Source of the DNA: Faecalimonas sp.
GTDB taxonomy: Bacteria; Bacillota; Clostridia; Lachnospirales; Lachnospiraceae
Direction: 5' to 3'
DNA length: 15,701 nt
NCBI GenBank assembly: GCA_020024645.1
Contig: JAHHTN010000045.1
Location: 1-15,701 of the forward strand
Below, piece by piece: positions 1-7,298 of the stretch; position 1 is the stretch's first letter, and each line of letters begins with the position of its first letter. A program made the position numbers and the translations under genes. The notes beneath the pieces are model-generated. The model had not been told where the DNA came from. It was given only the letters and a program-made list of their open reading frames with translations, and ran no database searches.

Positions 1-54
1 ACAGTTGCTGTTGCAGTTTCTATTCAGGAAGCAGCAGATAACGGAAAATTCTAA
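1..54 (+). CDS. C-terminal tail of an unidentified protein (partial)
   Basis: An open frame enters from the left edge and ends at a TAA stop, giving the 17-residue tail TVAVAVSIQEAADNGKF. The alternating small/hydrophobic pattern followed by an amphipathic 'SxxEAAxxGK' end resembles the last helix of Gfo/Idh/MocA-type oxidoreductases, which often finish in a similar way. This is only a resemblance over a very short stretch, and the gene could be something else. The frame has no internal stop and a hairpin follows about 80 bases downstream, consistent with a real gene end. Confidence 0.5.
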   Translation, partial: TVAVAVSIQEAADNGKF

Positions 55-132
55 GAAACCGCGTAAATAAGGCATTCTTAGTAGTAACTAAAAGAGACAA
101 AATCTTATAAAAAGTATATGATTAGTTGATCA

Positions 133-164
133 AAGGGGGAGTGGATATAGTATTCATTCCCCTT
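133..164. terminator. Possible weak bidirectional hairpin terminator
   Basis: An 8-bp stem (AAGGGGGA with TTCCCCTT, one G-T pair) encloses a 16-nt loop. It lies between the gene ending at 54 and the convergent acetyltransferase gene ending at 221. The following T-tract is poor (ATTTAATAT), so efficient intrinsic termination is doubtful. I see no other structure or gene in 55-220. Confidence 0.35.
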
Positions 165-220
165 ATTTAATATCTTGTTGAAGAAGTACTGGTGCTTACA
201 AAAAAAGTATTACATATTCT

Positions 221-847
221 TTATTGTTGATTCCGATATTCATAGATAAAAAAATTCATTTTCGCTTTTTTACCATTTATATTAAATGTAAATTCTTTAG
301 TATTTTTTCTAACCATTCCTTGATGTTCGTAAAAACCATAATTACAACTAGTATCAGTAAACAAATAAAAAGTATCGATTTCTTCTTCTTTCATATAATT
401 CAGAGCGGACTCAAATAAAATTTTTCCTATTCCTTTTCCCCGATAAGATGGTTCTATAGCGAATAAAGTAAGTTCTGCTGGATATTCTTTCCCACATTCT
501 TTTAAAAGTTGCTTATCTATATCATCTACATGTTCAAAAATCTTGGATACTTTTCGGCCTTCTTTTGAAAAAAATAGAGAGATAATTGCTCGAATAAATT
601 GAAGTTTTATTATTATCGGACATTTATGTTTTGTTTTGTTGTTTGCAAGTATAATTCCAATAGGTACACCATCATCAAGAGCCACACGAGAGAACGTGTG
701 ATTTGTCAGGCAACTACATAAAAATACTCTAGATAGTTTCTGAGCTATTTTAGGACTGCTGAAGTCGTCATAACACCATGTTTTTCTAATCATATTTTCT
801 AATGTTTTAAAATCTTCTTTTTGATAGTTTCGAAATGTAAATTCCAT
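221..847 (-). CDS. GNAT-family N-acetyltransferase
   Basis: A 208-residue protein of the GNAT fold, expected to transfer an acetyl group from acetyl-CoA to an amine in the cytoplasm. The acetyl-CoA-binding motif A is visible as LFAIEPSYRGKGIGKILFE, with the R-G-K-G-I-G pyrophosphate loop at residues 136-141. The motif B-like FYEHQGM at 172-178 is typical of the C-terminal half. The substrate cannot be read from sequence. I chose the ATG at 847 over an in-frame ATG at 883. Only the former has a Shine-Dalgarno (AAGGAG, 8 nt upstream), and the minus-strand promoter predicts a transcript beginning near 877, downstream of the longer start. The gene is divergent from a MerR/BmrR-type regulator whose probable operator lies in this promoter. 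That suggests a drug- or toxin-inducible detoxifying acetyltransferase (inference). Confidence 0.88.
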   Translation of the reverse strand: MEFTFRNYQKEDFKTLENMIRKTWCYDDFSSPKIAQKLSRVFLCSCLTNHTFSRVALDDGVPIGIILANNKTKHKCPIIIKLQFIRAIISLFFSKEGRKVSKIFEHVDDIDKQLLKECGKEYPAELTLFAIEPSYRGKGIGKILFESALNYMKEEEIDTFYLFTDTSCNYGFYEHQGMVRKNTKEFTFNINGKKAKMNFFIYEYRNQQ

Positions 848-859
848 GTCTAGTTCTCC

Positions 860-888
860 TTGTGATCTTTGTTTGTATTTCATATAAT
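860..888 (+). promoter_or_regulatory. Sigma-70 type promoter for the MerR-family gene
   Basis: A -35 box TTGTGA at 860-865, a 17-bp spacer and a consensus TATAAT at 883-888 point toward the regulator gene. The -10 box overlaps by five bases the -10 box of the opposing promoter. The predicted start, near 895, falls inside the operator dyad. The two promoters should therefore compete, and the regulator should control itself. Confidence 0.65.
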
Positions 889-914
889 AAACTATACAGT
901 AACTGTAAAGTCAA
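884..914 (-). promoter_or_regulatory. MerR-type promoter with 19-bp spacer for the acetyltransferase
   Basis: On the minus strand the -35 box is TTGACT (plus positions 909-914) and the -10 box is TATTAT (884-889), with a 19-bp spacer at 890-908. A spacer this long is characteristic of promoters that MerR-family activators realign by DNA distortion. The spacer contains most of a 21-bp dyad. Predicted transcription starts near 877. Confidence 0.75.
891..911. promoter_or_regulatory. Probable MerR-family operator (21-bp dyad)
   Basis: The arms ACTATACAGT (891-900) and ACTGTAAAGT (902-911) flank a single central A and match as inverted repeats at 9 of 10 positions. The dyad fills the spacer of the leftward promoter, exactly where MerR/BmrR/TipA-class dimers bind. 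Binding by the adjacent regulator is inferred from position. Confidence 0.75.
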
Positions 915-932
915 TAATGAAAGGAATTGAAT

Positions 933-1745
933 ATGAAATATAACTCTATAAAATTAACGACAGCCCAATTTGCCAAGTTGCATAATGTTAATAAAAGAAC
1001 TTTACACTATTATGATGAGATTGGACTATTTTCGCCTCTTGCAAAAGGAGAAAATGGTTATAGGTATTACGATTTATCACAAAGTCTTGATTTTGAATAT
1101 ATTCGTATGCTAAAAGAGTTACATATGAGTATTGGGGAAATTCAACAATATATTAATCATCCAACACCTAAAAAATTTTTGTCTATTGTAGATGCTAAAG
1201 AGTTTGAAATAGATAGAGAAATCAAAAAACTCATATATGTGAAAAAGGCGATTCAAATGAAGAAAAAGCAAATAGAAATAACTACTAATTTACAAGAAAA
1301 AACAATAGAAATCGTAGATTGTGAAGAAGAAAAATTAAGTTTTTTGCCATATGATTTTTGCGATGATGATATTTTTAGTGCTTTTTCTTATATAAAGAAT
1401 GCTTGGGGAGTAGAACAAATTCGAATGGGTGTTGGTGCGATGATTTCGGTTGAAAAAATCTTGGATAATGATTTTTCAAAGTATGATGGGATTTATACAG
1501 GTGCATTGCATAGTGTTCCGACAAAACATATTTTTTATAGACCAAAAGGAAAATATATTAGTTGTTATCATAAAGGAGAATGGAATACACTGCCAAATGC
1601 ATATCAAAAAATGATTTCCTATGCCAACAAAAAAAGACTTAAATTAACGGGGTATGCTTATGAAATGGGGATGAATGAATTTGCTATTGCAAAAGAAGAA
1701 GAGTATATTACAAGAATTATGATGAAAGTAGAGGAACGTTCTTGA
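933..1745 (+). CDS. MerR-family regulator with GyrI-like effector domain (BmrR/TipA type)
   Basis: A 270-residue DNA-binding regulator. Residues 8-75 form the MerR winged helix-turn-helix, including KLHNVNKRTLHYYDEIGLFSP and the wing NGYRYYD. Residues about 85-120 form the charged dimerisation helix. Residues about 125-268 resemble a GyrI-like/AraC effector-binding domain as in BmrR, ending in a basic, hydrophobic strand (RIMMKVEE). The domain commonly binds lipophilic cations or antibiotics, and Glu residues near 244 could be ligand contacts. There is no cysteine pattern of metal-sensing MerR proteins. The ATG at 933 has AAGGA seven bases upstream, whereas an in-frame TTG at 927 would sit almost on that site. 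The gene is divergent from a GNAT gene with a 19-bp-spacer promoter, its probable target. The 190 bases after the gene hold only the next promoter. Confidence 0.9.
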   Translation: MKYNSIKLTTAQFAKLHNVNKRTLHYYDEIGLFSPLAKGENGYRYYDLSQSLDFEYIRMLKELHMSIGEIQQYINHPTPKKFLSIVDAKEFEIDREIKKLIYVKKAIQMKKKQIEITTNLQEKTIEIVDCEEEKLSFLPYDFCDDDIFSAFSYIKNAWGVEQIRMGVGAMISVEKILDNDFSKYDGIYTGALHSVPTKHIFYRPKGKYISCYHKGEWNTLPNAYQKMISYANKKRLKLTGYAYEMGMNEFAIAKEEEYITRIMMKVEERS

Positions 1746-1849
1746 CTATATCCAATACAAATAGTAATCAGATATAGATAAAAATTGGATAATATATATA
1801 AAAAATTTTGAAAAATAAGAAAAAACACATAAAAAGTAATAAATCAACC

Positions 1850-1878
1850 TTTTTCAATCACAATGGAAATGGTAAAAT
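1850..1878 (+). promoter_or_regulatory. Extended -10 promoter for the fucosidase gene
   Basis: A -35-like TTTTCA at 1850-1855, a 17-bp spacer and a -10 TAAAAT at 1873-1878 preceded by TGG (extended -10 TGn). This would give a leader of about 50 bases before the Shine-Dalgarno GGAGG at 1926-1930. I saw no catabolite-repression (cre) site matching the usual consensus. Confidence 0.5.
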
Positions 1879-1937
1879 ATAACAAAATATAGTTTATTAT
1901 GTATCAGCTATAGAAGTGAATGAATGGAGGAAAAATT

Positions 1938-4900
1938 ATGAAAAGAAAGCAAGTAATCGGTTTACTATTAGCAGTAACCCTTGCAAGTTCAAGTGTTTTT
2001 TCGGGGATAGCACCAATTAATGTTTCTGCAAAAACAACGGACGGTGTAGCAGCAGAAGATTTAAAAGACAACAAAACAGTAGCACCAGCAAAAGATAGTG
2101 TAGTACCAAGTGAAAATCAGTATAAATATCAGAAAGATGAATTGGCTGCATTTTGTCATTTTGGTATGAACACATACACAGGAAGTGAATGGGGAAATGG
2201 AAAGGAAGATCCAAAACAATTTGCATTAAAAAATGATTTTGATGCAGAAATATTAGTCAAAACACTCCATGAGGCAGGATTTAAAAAGCTAATTGTAACG
2301 GCAAAACATCATGATGGATTTTGCATTTGGCCAAGTAAGTATACGGAACATGATTCACAAACAGCAGGATATGAAGGAGATGTTTTAGCAGAATTATCAG
2401 CAGTTTGTACAAAATACAATATGGATATGGGACTTTACCTTTCTCCATGGGATGTAAATGCGAAAAGTTATGGATATTATGATAAAGATGGAAAAGCTCT
2501 TTGTGATAAGAATGGAAAACCATTACATAATAGAACTTGGGAAGAAGTTGAGAAGTTAGATGTTTATGATTACAATGAATATTATAACAATCAATTAAAA
2601 GAAATTTTAGGTAATGAAAAATATGGAAATAATGGTCATTTTGTAGAAGTTTGGATGGATGGAGCTAAAGGCTCAGGTTCTGCTGTACAGAATTATAAAT
2701 TTGAAGAGTGGTTTGACACAATTCAGCAGTATGAAGGAAAGAAAAGTGGAAAATACAAAGATGATTGTATGTTGTTTGGGGCAGAGGCATATACAACAGT
2801 TCGTTGGATTGGAAACGAAAATGGTTTTGCAGATACAGAAACATGGTCAAAATCAAAGGTAGATAAAAAAGAAAATACAATCAATAGTAATACACAAAAT
2901 GGTTATACAAAAGGATTTGTAGATGGAAATCAATGGACAGTACCGGAGGCAGATGCACGTATTACATCAGGTTGGTTCTGGGGAGAAGGGAAAAAGACTC
3001 CAAAAGATATGAAAGCGTTATCTGAAATGTATTTCCGTTCTGTAGGACATAATGCACCATTATTATTAAATGTTCCACCAAACAAAGAAGGTAAAGTAGA
3101 TCAGGCTATTTTAAGTCGAGTATCTGAATTTGGAAAAGGGATAAAGGATACATTTAAAAACAATTTAGCAAAAGATGGGAAAGTAGCAGCAAGTAGTGTA
3201 CGTGGAAACGATAAGAAATTTTCCCCACAGAATGTATTAGACGGAAAAGATGATACATATTGGACTGTTGACGATAATGCAAAAACAGGTACACTTACGA
3301 TTGATTTAAATGGAGTTAAAACATTTGATGTTGTTTCTATTGAAGAGTCTATTGAATTTGGACAAAGAATCGGTTCATATAAAGTAGAATATGAAACAGA
3401 AAACGGAGAATGGAAGAAATTTGATGAAGGAAAAACAATTGGAGCAAAACGCCTTTGTAGAAAAGCAGCTGTAAAAGGAAAGAAAGTTCGCATTACAGTT
3501 ACAGCGGATGATAAAGCAGAACATAAAGTTCCAATGCTAAGTGAAATTGGTGTATACAAAGCAACGGATGATATGGCATTAGGAAATGGTATTCCAGCAG
3601 GGTTAACAGTGATGGATGATAGAAAATTTACAGCAAATGGTTGGACAAAGGAAGAAGGAGAACAGTTTGTTGAAGGTACAGGAATATGGTGTCATCCAAA
3701 AGCAGAAGCAAGTGTTAAATTTAAGGGAACAAAGGCGTGGCTTGTAGGAACTGTTGATCCAAATCATGGACCTGCGGATATTTATATTGATGATAAAAAA
3801 GTAGCTACAATTAATACAAAAGGAAGGACAAGAAAATTAGGACAAAGGATTTTTGAATCGGATACTTTAGAAGATAAAGAACATACTTTAAAAATTGTAA
3901 ATACTGGAACGGGAAAAGAAGCAATTGGTATTGATGCATTACTTTCATTAAATAATGGTGGAAAAGGTATGTTAGATATTGAATATCCTTCTTACCGTGT
4001 AAACGAAGATAGCAAAGTACCAATCAAAGTTAAACGTGTCGGTGGAACAAAAGGAGAAACAAAAGTAACATTCCAAGTGAATCCAGGTAGTGCATGGCAA
4101 GATCATTTTGATGCAGATGGAAATATGGAATTGACATTGAAAGATGGACAGGAAGAAGCAGAAGCATATGTAACAACAAAACGTGTTCCAGCTAAAACAG
4201 GAGATTTATCATTTACAGCAGAATTAGTGAAACCAACAAATGGAGTTATTACAGGGTTTAATACACCAACAAGAATCACAATCTCAGATTCTGAAGAGTT
4301 TGATAAATCTGCACTAGAAAAGAAATTAAATGATGTAAAGAAAGCAAACTATAAAGAAGAAGAGTATTCAGCAGCAAGTTACAAAGCATTGCAGGATGCA
4401 ATCCAGTTTGCTGAAAAAGTGATGAAGAAAGCAAAACCTTCAGCGCAGGAATGTGCAGAAGCAGTTGGAAAATTGGATGCAGCAGTAAGAAGTCTTGCAA
4501 AGAGAGCGACTTATACGGCACAAGATCCTTATCAATTACCAAAGAGAAAAGGAAACAAAAAGAACTTAGAGGCAGAACATTTCATTTTGGATAAAGGAAC
4601 ATCTGCAGAAAATAAACATGTTCGTATTCAACAAGATAACGATGCAAGTAATGGAGCGAAAATAGGTTGGTTTGAACAAGGAAATAAAATTAAACTTCCA
4701 TTCTATGCAGCAAAAGAAGGAACATATACATTTAAAGCAAGAGTACAAAGTGGAAGAAAAGCAGATAATCCAAATGCTTTAAACTGGTCAGGAACAAATG
4801 TAGAATCAGGAACGCTTGATGTTCATAATAATGGAGATTCAAATGCATATAAAGAAGTGGAATTTGATGTAAAAGTGACGAAAGCAGGAGCAGGTGAACT

Positions 4901-6272
4901 TGTTTTCACAGCAGATAAAAAGGCGTCACCAAACATTGATAAATTTGAAGTGACAGCAAAAGAAGTTGTTATGGGTAAATTTGATATTACTGCTTCAGCA
5001 GGAGAAAATGGAGCAATTTCACCAGCAGGAAAAGTGGAAGTAAATGAGGGTGAAAATAAAGAATTTACAATGCAACCAAAAGAAGGATACATGGTAAAAG
5101 ATGTATTGGTAGATAATGTATCAGTAGGTAACGTTTTGAAATATACATTTACAGATGTAGATGCTCCTCATACAATTAAAGTAGAATTTGAAAAAGAAAA
5201 AATTACGGCGGATAATCGCTTTGAATTCCAAACAACAGGAGAAAAGAGATTAGAGGCAGAGAGATTTGAGTTACACAATACAGGAGAACCAGAAGATTGG
5301 AAGCTAGAAATCGAAGCTGCTGACTGGGCAAGTAATGGAAAATTTGTCAATTCTTTAAATAAAGGTGATCAAATTAAATTATATTACAATGCAGAAAAAG
5401 CAGGAGATTACGCAGTGATTGTTACTTATCGAAGTGGTTCTGCAGAAAATGGATTCTCTTGGAGTGAAAAAGATGGAAAAATTGAAGCAGGAACAGCAAC
5501 TGTAGGAGCTACAGATAGTGCAAAAGAAACACATCAAAAAGAAATTTTATTTAAAGTAAAAACTGCAGGAGAAGGTGTGTTAACAATTACTGGTGGAGAA
5601 AAGGGTGCACCACAAATTGATAAGTTTGATATTGTTAGTCCTGAACTAGTTACATTTGAATTAGAAAAAGCAATTGCAGATGGAGATAAAGTTGTTCTTG
5701 ATGAATACAAAGATGGAGCGACAAAAGATGCATTTGTAAAAGCGTTAAAAGATGCAAAAGCTATTTTAGCAAAAGCAAAAGAAGAAAAAAGCACACAACA
5801 AGAAATTGATGCAGCAGCAAAAGCGTTAAAAGATGCACAAAGAAAATTAGAGGAAAAAGATCAAGTTCCAACAGTAGATAAGACTGCATTGAAAAACGCT
5901 ATTGACAAAGCAAATGGGATTGATTTGAAAAAATATCAAGATAGTGTTGAAAAAGATGCATTTGTAAAAACATTAGACAAAGCAAAAGCAGTTTATACAA
6001 ATGCACAAGCTACAGAAGAAGAAATTGCGGAAGCAACTTTGGCATTAAATACAGCGATTGGTAAATTGAAACTAATTGACACTTCTGAAGATGGAAATTG
6101 CGGAAATAGCGGAAATAACCAGACTCCATCAGGAGATTCTACTCAAAAATCATCTGTGCAAAAACCATCTGCCCCTGTTAAAACAGGAGATACAGCAGAA
6201 CCAGTTGGTTACATGGTAGGAATCACAGCAGGACTTGCATCGGTTGTAGCAATTCTTAGAAAAAGAAAATAA
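1938..6272 (+). CDS. Secreted multimodular GH29 alpha-L-fucosidase, wall-anchored
   Basis: A 1444-residue exoenzyme expected to remove alpha-L-fucose (probably alpha-1,3/1,4-linked, GH29 subfamily B) from host glycans outside the cell. Visible order: signal peptide 1-31; GH29 catalytic barrel about 60-405, with CHFGMNTY, AKHHDGFCIWPS and the probable nucleophile Asp241 in VEVWMDGA; discoidin-type CBM32 about 412-542; an unassigned beta module 548-672; Calx-beta-like 678-783; FIVAR 788-857; beta-sandwich 873-1008; InlB-type repeat 1011-1086; a second related beta-sandwich 1103-1234; FIVAR 1237-1305 and 1313-1380. The tail has SAPVKTGDT, a hydrophobic stretch and RKRK, a sorting signal lacking a canonical LPxTG. 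The ATG at 1938 is preferred: GGAGG lies 7 nt upstream, and an ATG at 1920 would place this site inside the gene. It is monocistronic, with its own promoter and terminator. Subfamily and substrate are inferred. Confidence 0.93.
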   Translation: MKRKQVIGLLLAVTLASSSVFSGIAPINVSAKTTDGVAAEDLKDNKTVAPAKDSVVPSENQYKYQKDELAAFCHFGMNTYTGSEWGNGKEDPKQFALKNDFDAEILVKTLHEAGFKKLIVTAKHHDGFCIWPSKYTEHDSQTAGYEGDVLAELSAVCTKYNMDMGLYLSPWDVNAKSYGYYDKDGKALCDKNGKPLHNRTWEEVEKLDVYDYNEYYNNQLKEILGNEKYGNNGHFVEVWMDGAKGSGSAVQNYKFEEWFDTIQQYEGKKSGKYKDDCMLFGAEAYTTVRWIGNENGFADTETWSKSKVDKKENTINSNTQNGYTKGFVDGNQWTVPEADARITSGWFWGEGKKTPKDMKALSEMYFRSVGHNAPLLLNVPPNKEGKVDQAILSRVSEFGKGIKDTFKNNLAKDGKVAASSVRGNDKKFSPQNVLDGKDDTYWTVDDNAKTGTLTIDLNGVKTFDVVSIEESIEFGQRIGSYKVEYETENGEWKKFDEGKTIGAKRLCRKAAVKGKKVRITVTADDKAEHKVPMLSEIGVYKATDDMALGNGIPAGLTVMDDRKFTANGWTKEEGEQFVEGTGIWCHPKAEASVKFKGTKAWLVGTVDPNHGPADIYIDDKKVATINTKGRTRKLGQRIFESDTLEDKEHTLKIVNTGTGKEAIGIDALLSLNNGGKGMLDIEYPSYRVNEDSKVPIKVKRVGGTKGETKVTFQVNPGSAWQDHFDADGNMELTLKDGQEEAEAYVTTKRVPAKTGDLSFTAELVKPTNGVITGFNTPTRITISDSEEFDKSALEKKLNDVKKANYKEEEYSAASYKALQDAIQFAEKVMKKAKPSAQECAEAVGKLDAAVRSLAKRATYTAQDPYQLPKRKGNKKNLEAEHFILDKGTSAENKHVRIQQDNDASNGAKIGWFEQGNKIKLPFYAAKEGTYTFKARVQSGRKADNPNALNWSGTNVESGTLDVHNNGDSNAYKEVEFDVKVTKAGAGELVFTADKKASPNIDKFEVTAKEVVMGKFDITASAGENGAISPAGKVEVNEGENKEFTMQPKEGYMVKDVLVDNVSVGNVLKYTFTDVDAPHTIKVEFEKEKITADNRFEFQTTGEKRLEAERFELHNTGEPEDWKLEIEAADWASNGKFVNSLNKGDQIKLYYNAEKAGDYAVIVTYRSGSAENGFSWSEKDGKIEAGTATVGATDSAKETHQKEILFKVKTAGEGVLTITGGEKGAPQIDKFDIVSPELVTFELEKAIADGDKVVLDEYKDGATKDAFVKALKDAKAILAKAKEEKSTQQEIDAAAKALKDAQRKLEEKDQVPTVDKTALKNAIDKANGIDLKKYQDSVEKDAFVKTLDKAKAVYTNAQATEEEIAEATLALNTAIGKLKLIDTSEDGNCGNSGNNQTPSGDSTQKSSVQKPSAPVKTGDTAEPVGYMVGITAGLASVVAILRKRK

Positions 6273-6283
6273 AACAAATAAGG

Positions 6284-6320
6284 AAAAAAGACAGAGAGAT
6301 TTTTTGTCTTTTTCTATTTT
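6284..6320 (+). terminator. Intrinsic terminator after the fucosidase gene
   Basis: A 9-bp stem (AAAAAGACA at 6285-6293 with TGTCTTTTT at 6305-6313) and an 11-nt loop, followed by CTATTTT. The A-rich/T-rich stem ends are typical of low-GC terminators. It begins 12 bases after the stop codon. Confidence 0.7.
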
Positions 6321-6322
6321 AG

Positions 6323-6352
6323 TTGAATAATCATTTATAGGTATGCTATACT
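6323..6352 (+). promoter_or_regulatory. Extended -10 promoter for the RelA/SpoT-domain gene
   Basis: A -35 box TTGAAT at 6323-6328, an 18-bp spacer and TATACT at 6347-6352 with an upstream TGC (extended -10). The predicted start is near 6359, which leaves a leader of only about 11 bases with the ribosome site AGAGGTG right at its 5' end. It also excludes the longer in-frame ATG at 6343, which lies upstream of the -10. Confidence 0.65.
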
Positions 6353-6369
6353 CATACAGAGGTGAAAAT

Positions 6370-7161
6370 ATGCTGAATAAAAGAGAGTTTCTGAAAGAGT
6401 ACAATATCACAGAAGAAGAGTTTTGTGAGGCGGAAATAGAATGGAACGAGTTAGAAGCCATTTATGATCACTATAAAGAGATTGAAGATAAATTGAAAAA
6501 AATTGGTAAAGAATTTGTCAATGATTATCTGTATGATATAGAAAGAGCAGGAATACACTCCTATCGTTATCGAACGAAAGCGGCAGGGCATTTGATTGAG
6601 AAGATTATCCGTAAAAGGAGAGAAGCAAAAGAAAAATATGCTGGTATTAATCGGGATAATTATTATAAATATAATACAGATTTAATTGGAATTCGTGTGC
6701 TTTTTTTATATCGTGAAGACTGGATTCACTTTCATAAGTATATTACAACTGTTTTCGAAAACAATCCGCGTAGATATGTTGTGGATAGATTACATGACTT
6801 TGATGAAGATATTACACATAATTATATCGCAGAGCGTCCCAAGGTGTATAAACGTTCGGGAGATAGCCGCATATATGATGAGAATTTAATTGAAATCAAG
6901 GCGGGTGGAATATATCGTTCTCTACATTATATTATTAAATATAAAGGATATTATGTAGAGATTCAAGGAAGAACACTTTTTGAAGAAGGTTGGAGTGAAG
7001 TAGATCATGATATTGTTTATCCATATTTTCAAGATGATGCAATGTTAAAAGACTTTTCTACATTATTGAATCGTTTATCAGGAATGGCAGATGAAATGAG
7101 TTCTTATTTTCGAAGAATGAAAATGGAAAAAGAAGCTGAAAGGTTTTTAAAAGAAGAATAG
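6370..7161 (+). CDS. RelA/SpoT-domain protein, small alarmone synthetase-like
   Basis: A 263-residue protein with a RelA/SpoT nucleotidyltransferase domain and no HD hydrolase, TGS or ACT domain, so it resembles a stand-alone alarmone synthetase (ATP plus GTP/GDP to (p)ppGpp). Visible motifs: a basic helix YRYRTKAAGHLIEKIIRKRR (65-84), DLIGIRV (104-110), IKAGGIYRSLHY (176-187), EIQGRT (197-202) and EEGWSEVDHDI (205-215). The N-terminal 60 residues are helical and charged, and the C-terminus is a charged coiled coil. It is longer than RelP/RelQ (about 210 residues). It has an insert before YRSLH and Gly in place of the common Val/Ile in EIQxRT. AGAGGTG 5 nt upstream supports the ATG at 6370. 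A guanine riboswitch and guanine deaminase follow immediately. A role in another pyrophosphorylation reaction, as in toxic SAS enzymes, is not excluded. Confidence 0.85.
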   Translation: MLNKREFLKEYNITEEEFCEAEIEWNELEAIYDHYKEIEDKLKKIGKEFVNDYLYDIERAGIHSYRYRTKAAGHLIEKIIRKRREAKEKYAGINRDNYYKYNTDLIGIRVLFLYREDWIHFHKYITTVFENNPRRYVVDRLHDFDEDITHNYIAERPKVYKRSGDSRIYDENLIEIKAGGIYRSLHYIIKYKGYYVEIQGRTLFEEGWSEVDHDIVYPYFQDDAMLKDFSTLLNRLSGMADEMSSYFRRMKMEKEAERFLKEE

Positions 7162-7167
7162 AACAAT

Positions 7168-7230
7168 GCTTATATATGTCCATAATTGGTTGGATGTTTC
7201 TACAAACTACCGTAATAGTTTACTATAGGC
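7168..7230 (+). promoter_or_regulatory. Guanine-class purine riboswitch aptamer
   Basis: All parts of the three-way junction can be traced. P1 is GCTTATA (7168-7174) with TATAGGC (7224-7230), 7 bp. J1/2 is TAT. P2 is GTCCA (7178-7182) with TGGAT (7191-7195). L2 contains the kissing GG. The junction J2/3 is the invariant GTTTCTAC (7196-7203). P3 is AAACTA with TAGTTT, 6 bp, closed by the conserved loop CCGTAA (7210-7215). J3/1 is AC. The specificity nucleotide (position 74 of the xpt aptamer) is C at 7223, which selects guanine rather than adenine. The downstream gene is guanine deaminase, which agrees. L2 is 8 nt and P2 only 5 bp, slightly off consensus. The aptamer starts 6 bases after the RelA/SpoT-domain stop codon. 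Confidence 0.93.
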
Positions 7231-7245
7231 TTTGCTAAAGGTAGC

Positions 7246-7269
7246 AGACTATCTATCGGTAGTTTTTTT
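7246..7269 (+). terminator. Riboswitch expression platform: intrinsic terminator
   Basis: The stem AGACTATC (7246-7253) with GGTAGTTT (7258-7265) closes a TATC loop and overlaps a run of seven T (7263-7269). It ends 20 bases before the guanine deaminase ribosome site. The 3' arm GGTAGTTT is also perfectly complementary to 7204-7211 (the P3 5' strand plus two loop bases) of the aptamer, so the aptamer and terminator are potentially exclusive. An outer pairing, GTAGCA (7241-7246) with TGCTAC (7269-7274), can enclose the hairpin. Ligand-induced termination (an OFF switch) is the simplest reading, but the sign is not proven. Confidence 0.75.
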
Positions 7270-7298
7270 GCTACTTTAAAAGAGAAATGGAGGAATAT

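Noticed and set aside
881..883. Upstream ATG giving a 220-residue acetyltransferase
   Set aside because: It lies upstream of the predicted transcription start and has no ribosome-binding site, while the ATG at 847 has AAGGAG at good spacing.
1749..1791. Inverted repeat TATCCAAT/ATTGGATA after the MerR-family gene as a terminator
   Set aside because: 8-bp AT-rich stem with a 27-nt loop and no T-tract; too weak to call.
6343..6345. Upstream ATG as start of the RelA/SpoT-domain gene
   Set aside because: It falls inside the promoter, before the -10 box, so it would not be on the transcript.
7168..7230. Adenine or 2'-deoxyguanosine class for the purine aptamer
   Set aside because: The base equivalent to position 74 is C, not U, and the J2/3 junction is the unaltered GTTTCTAC of the guanine class.
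7287..7289. Upstream ATG as start of guanine deaminase
   Set aside because: It overlaps the GGAGG ribosome site that serves the ATG at 7299.
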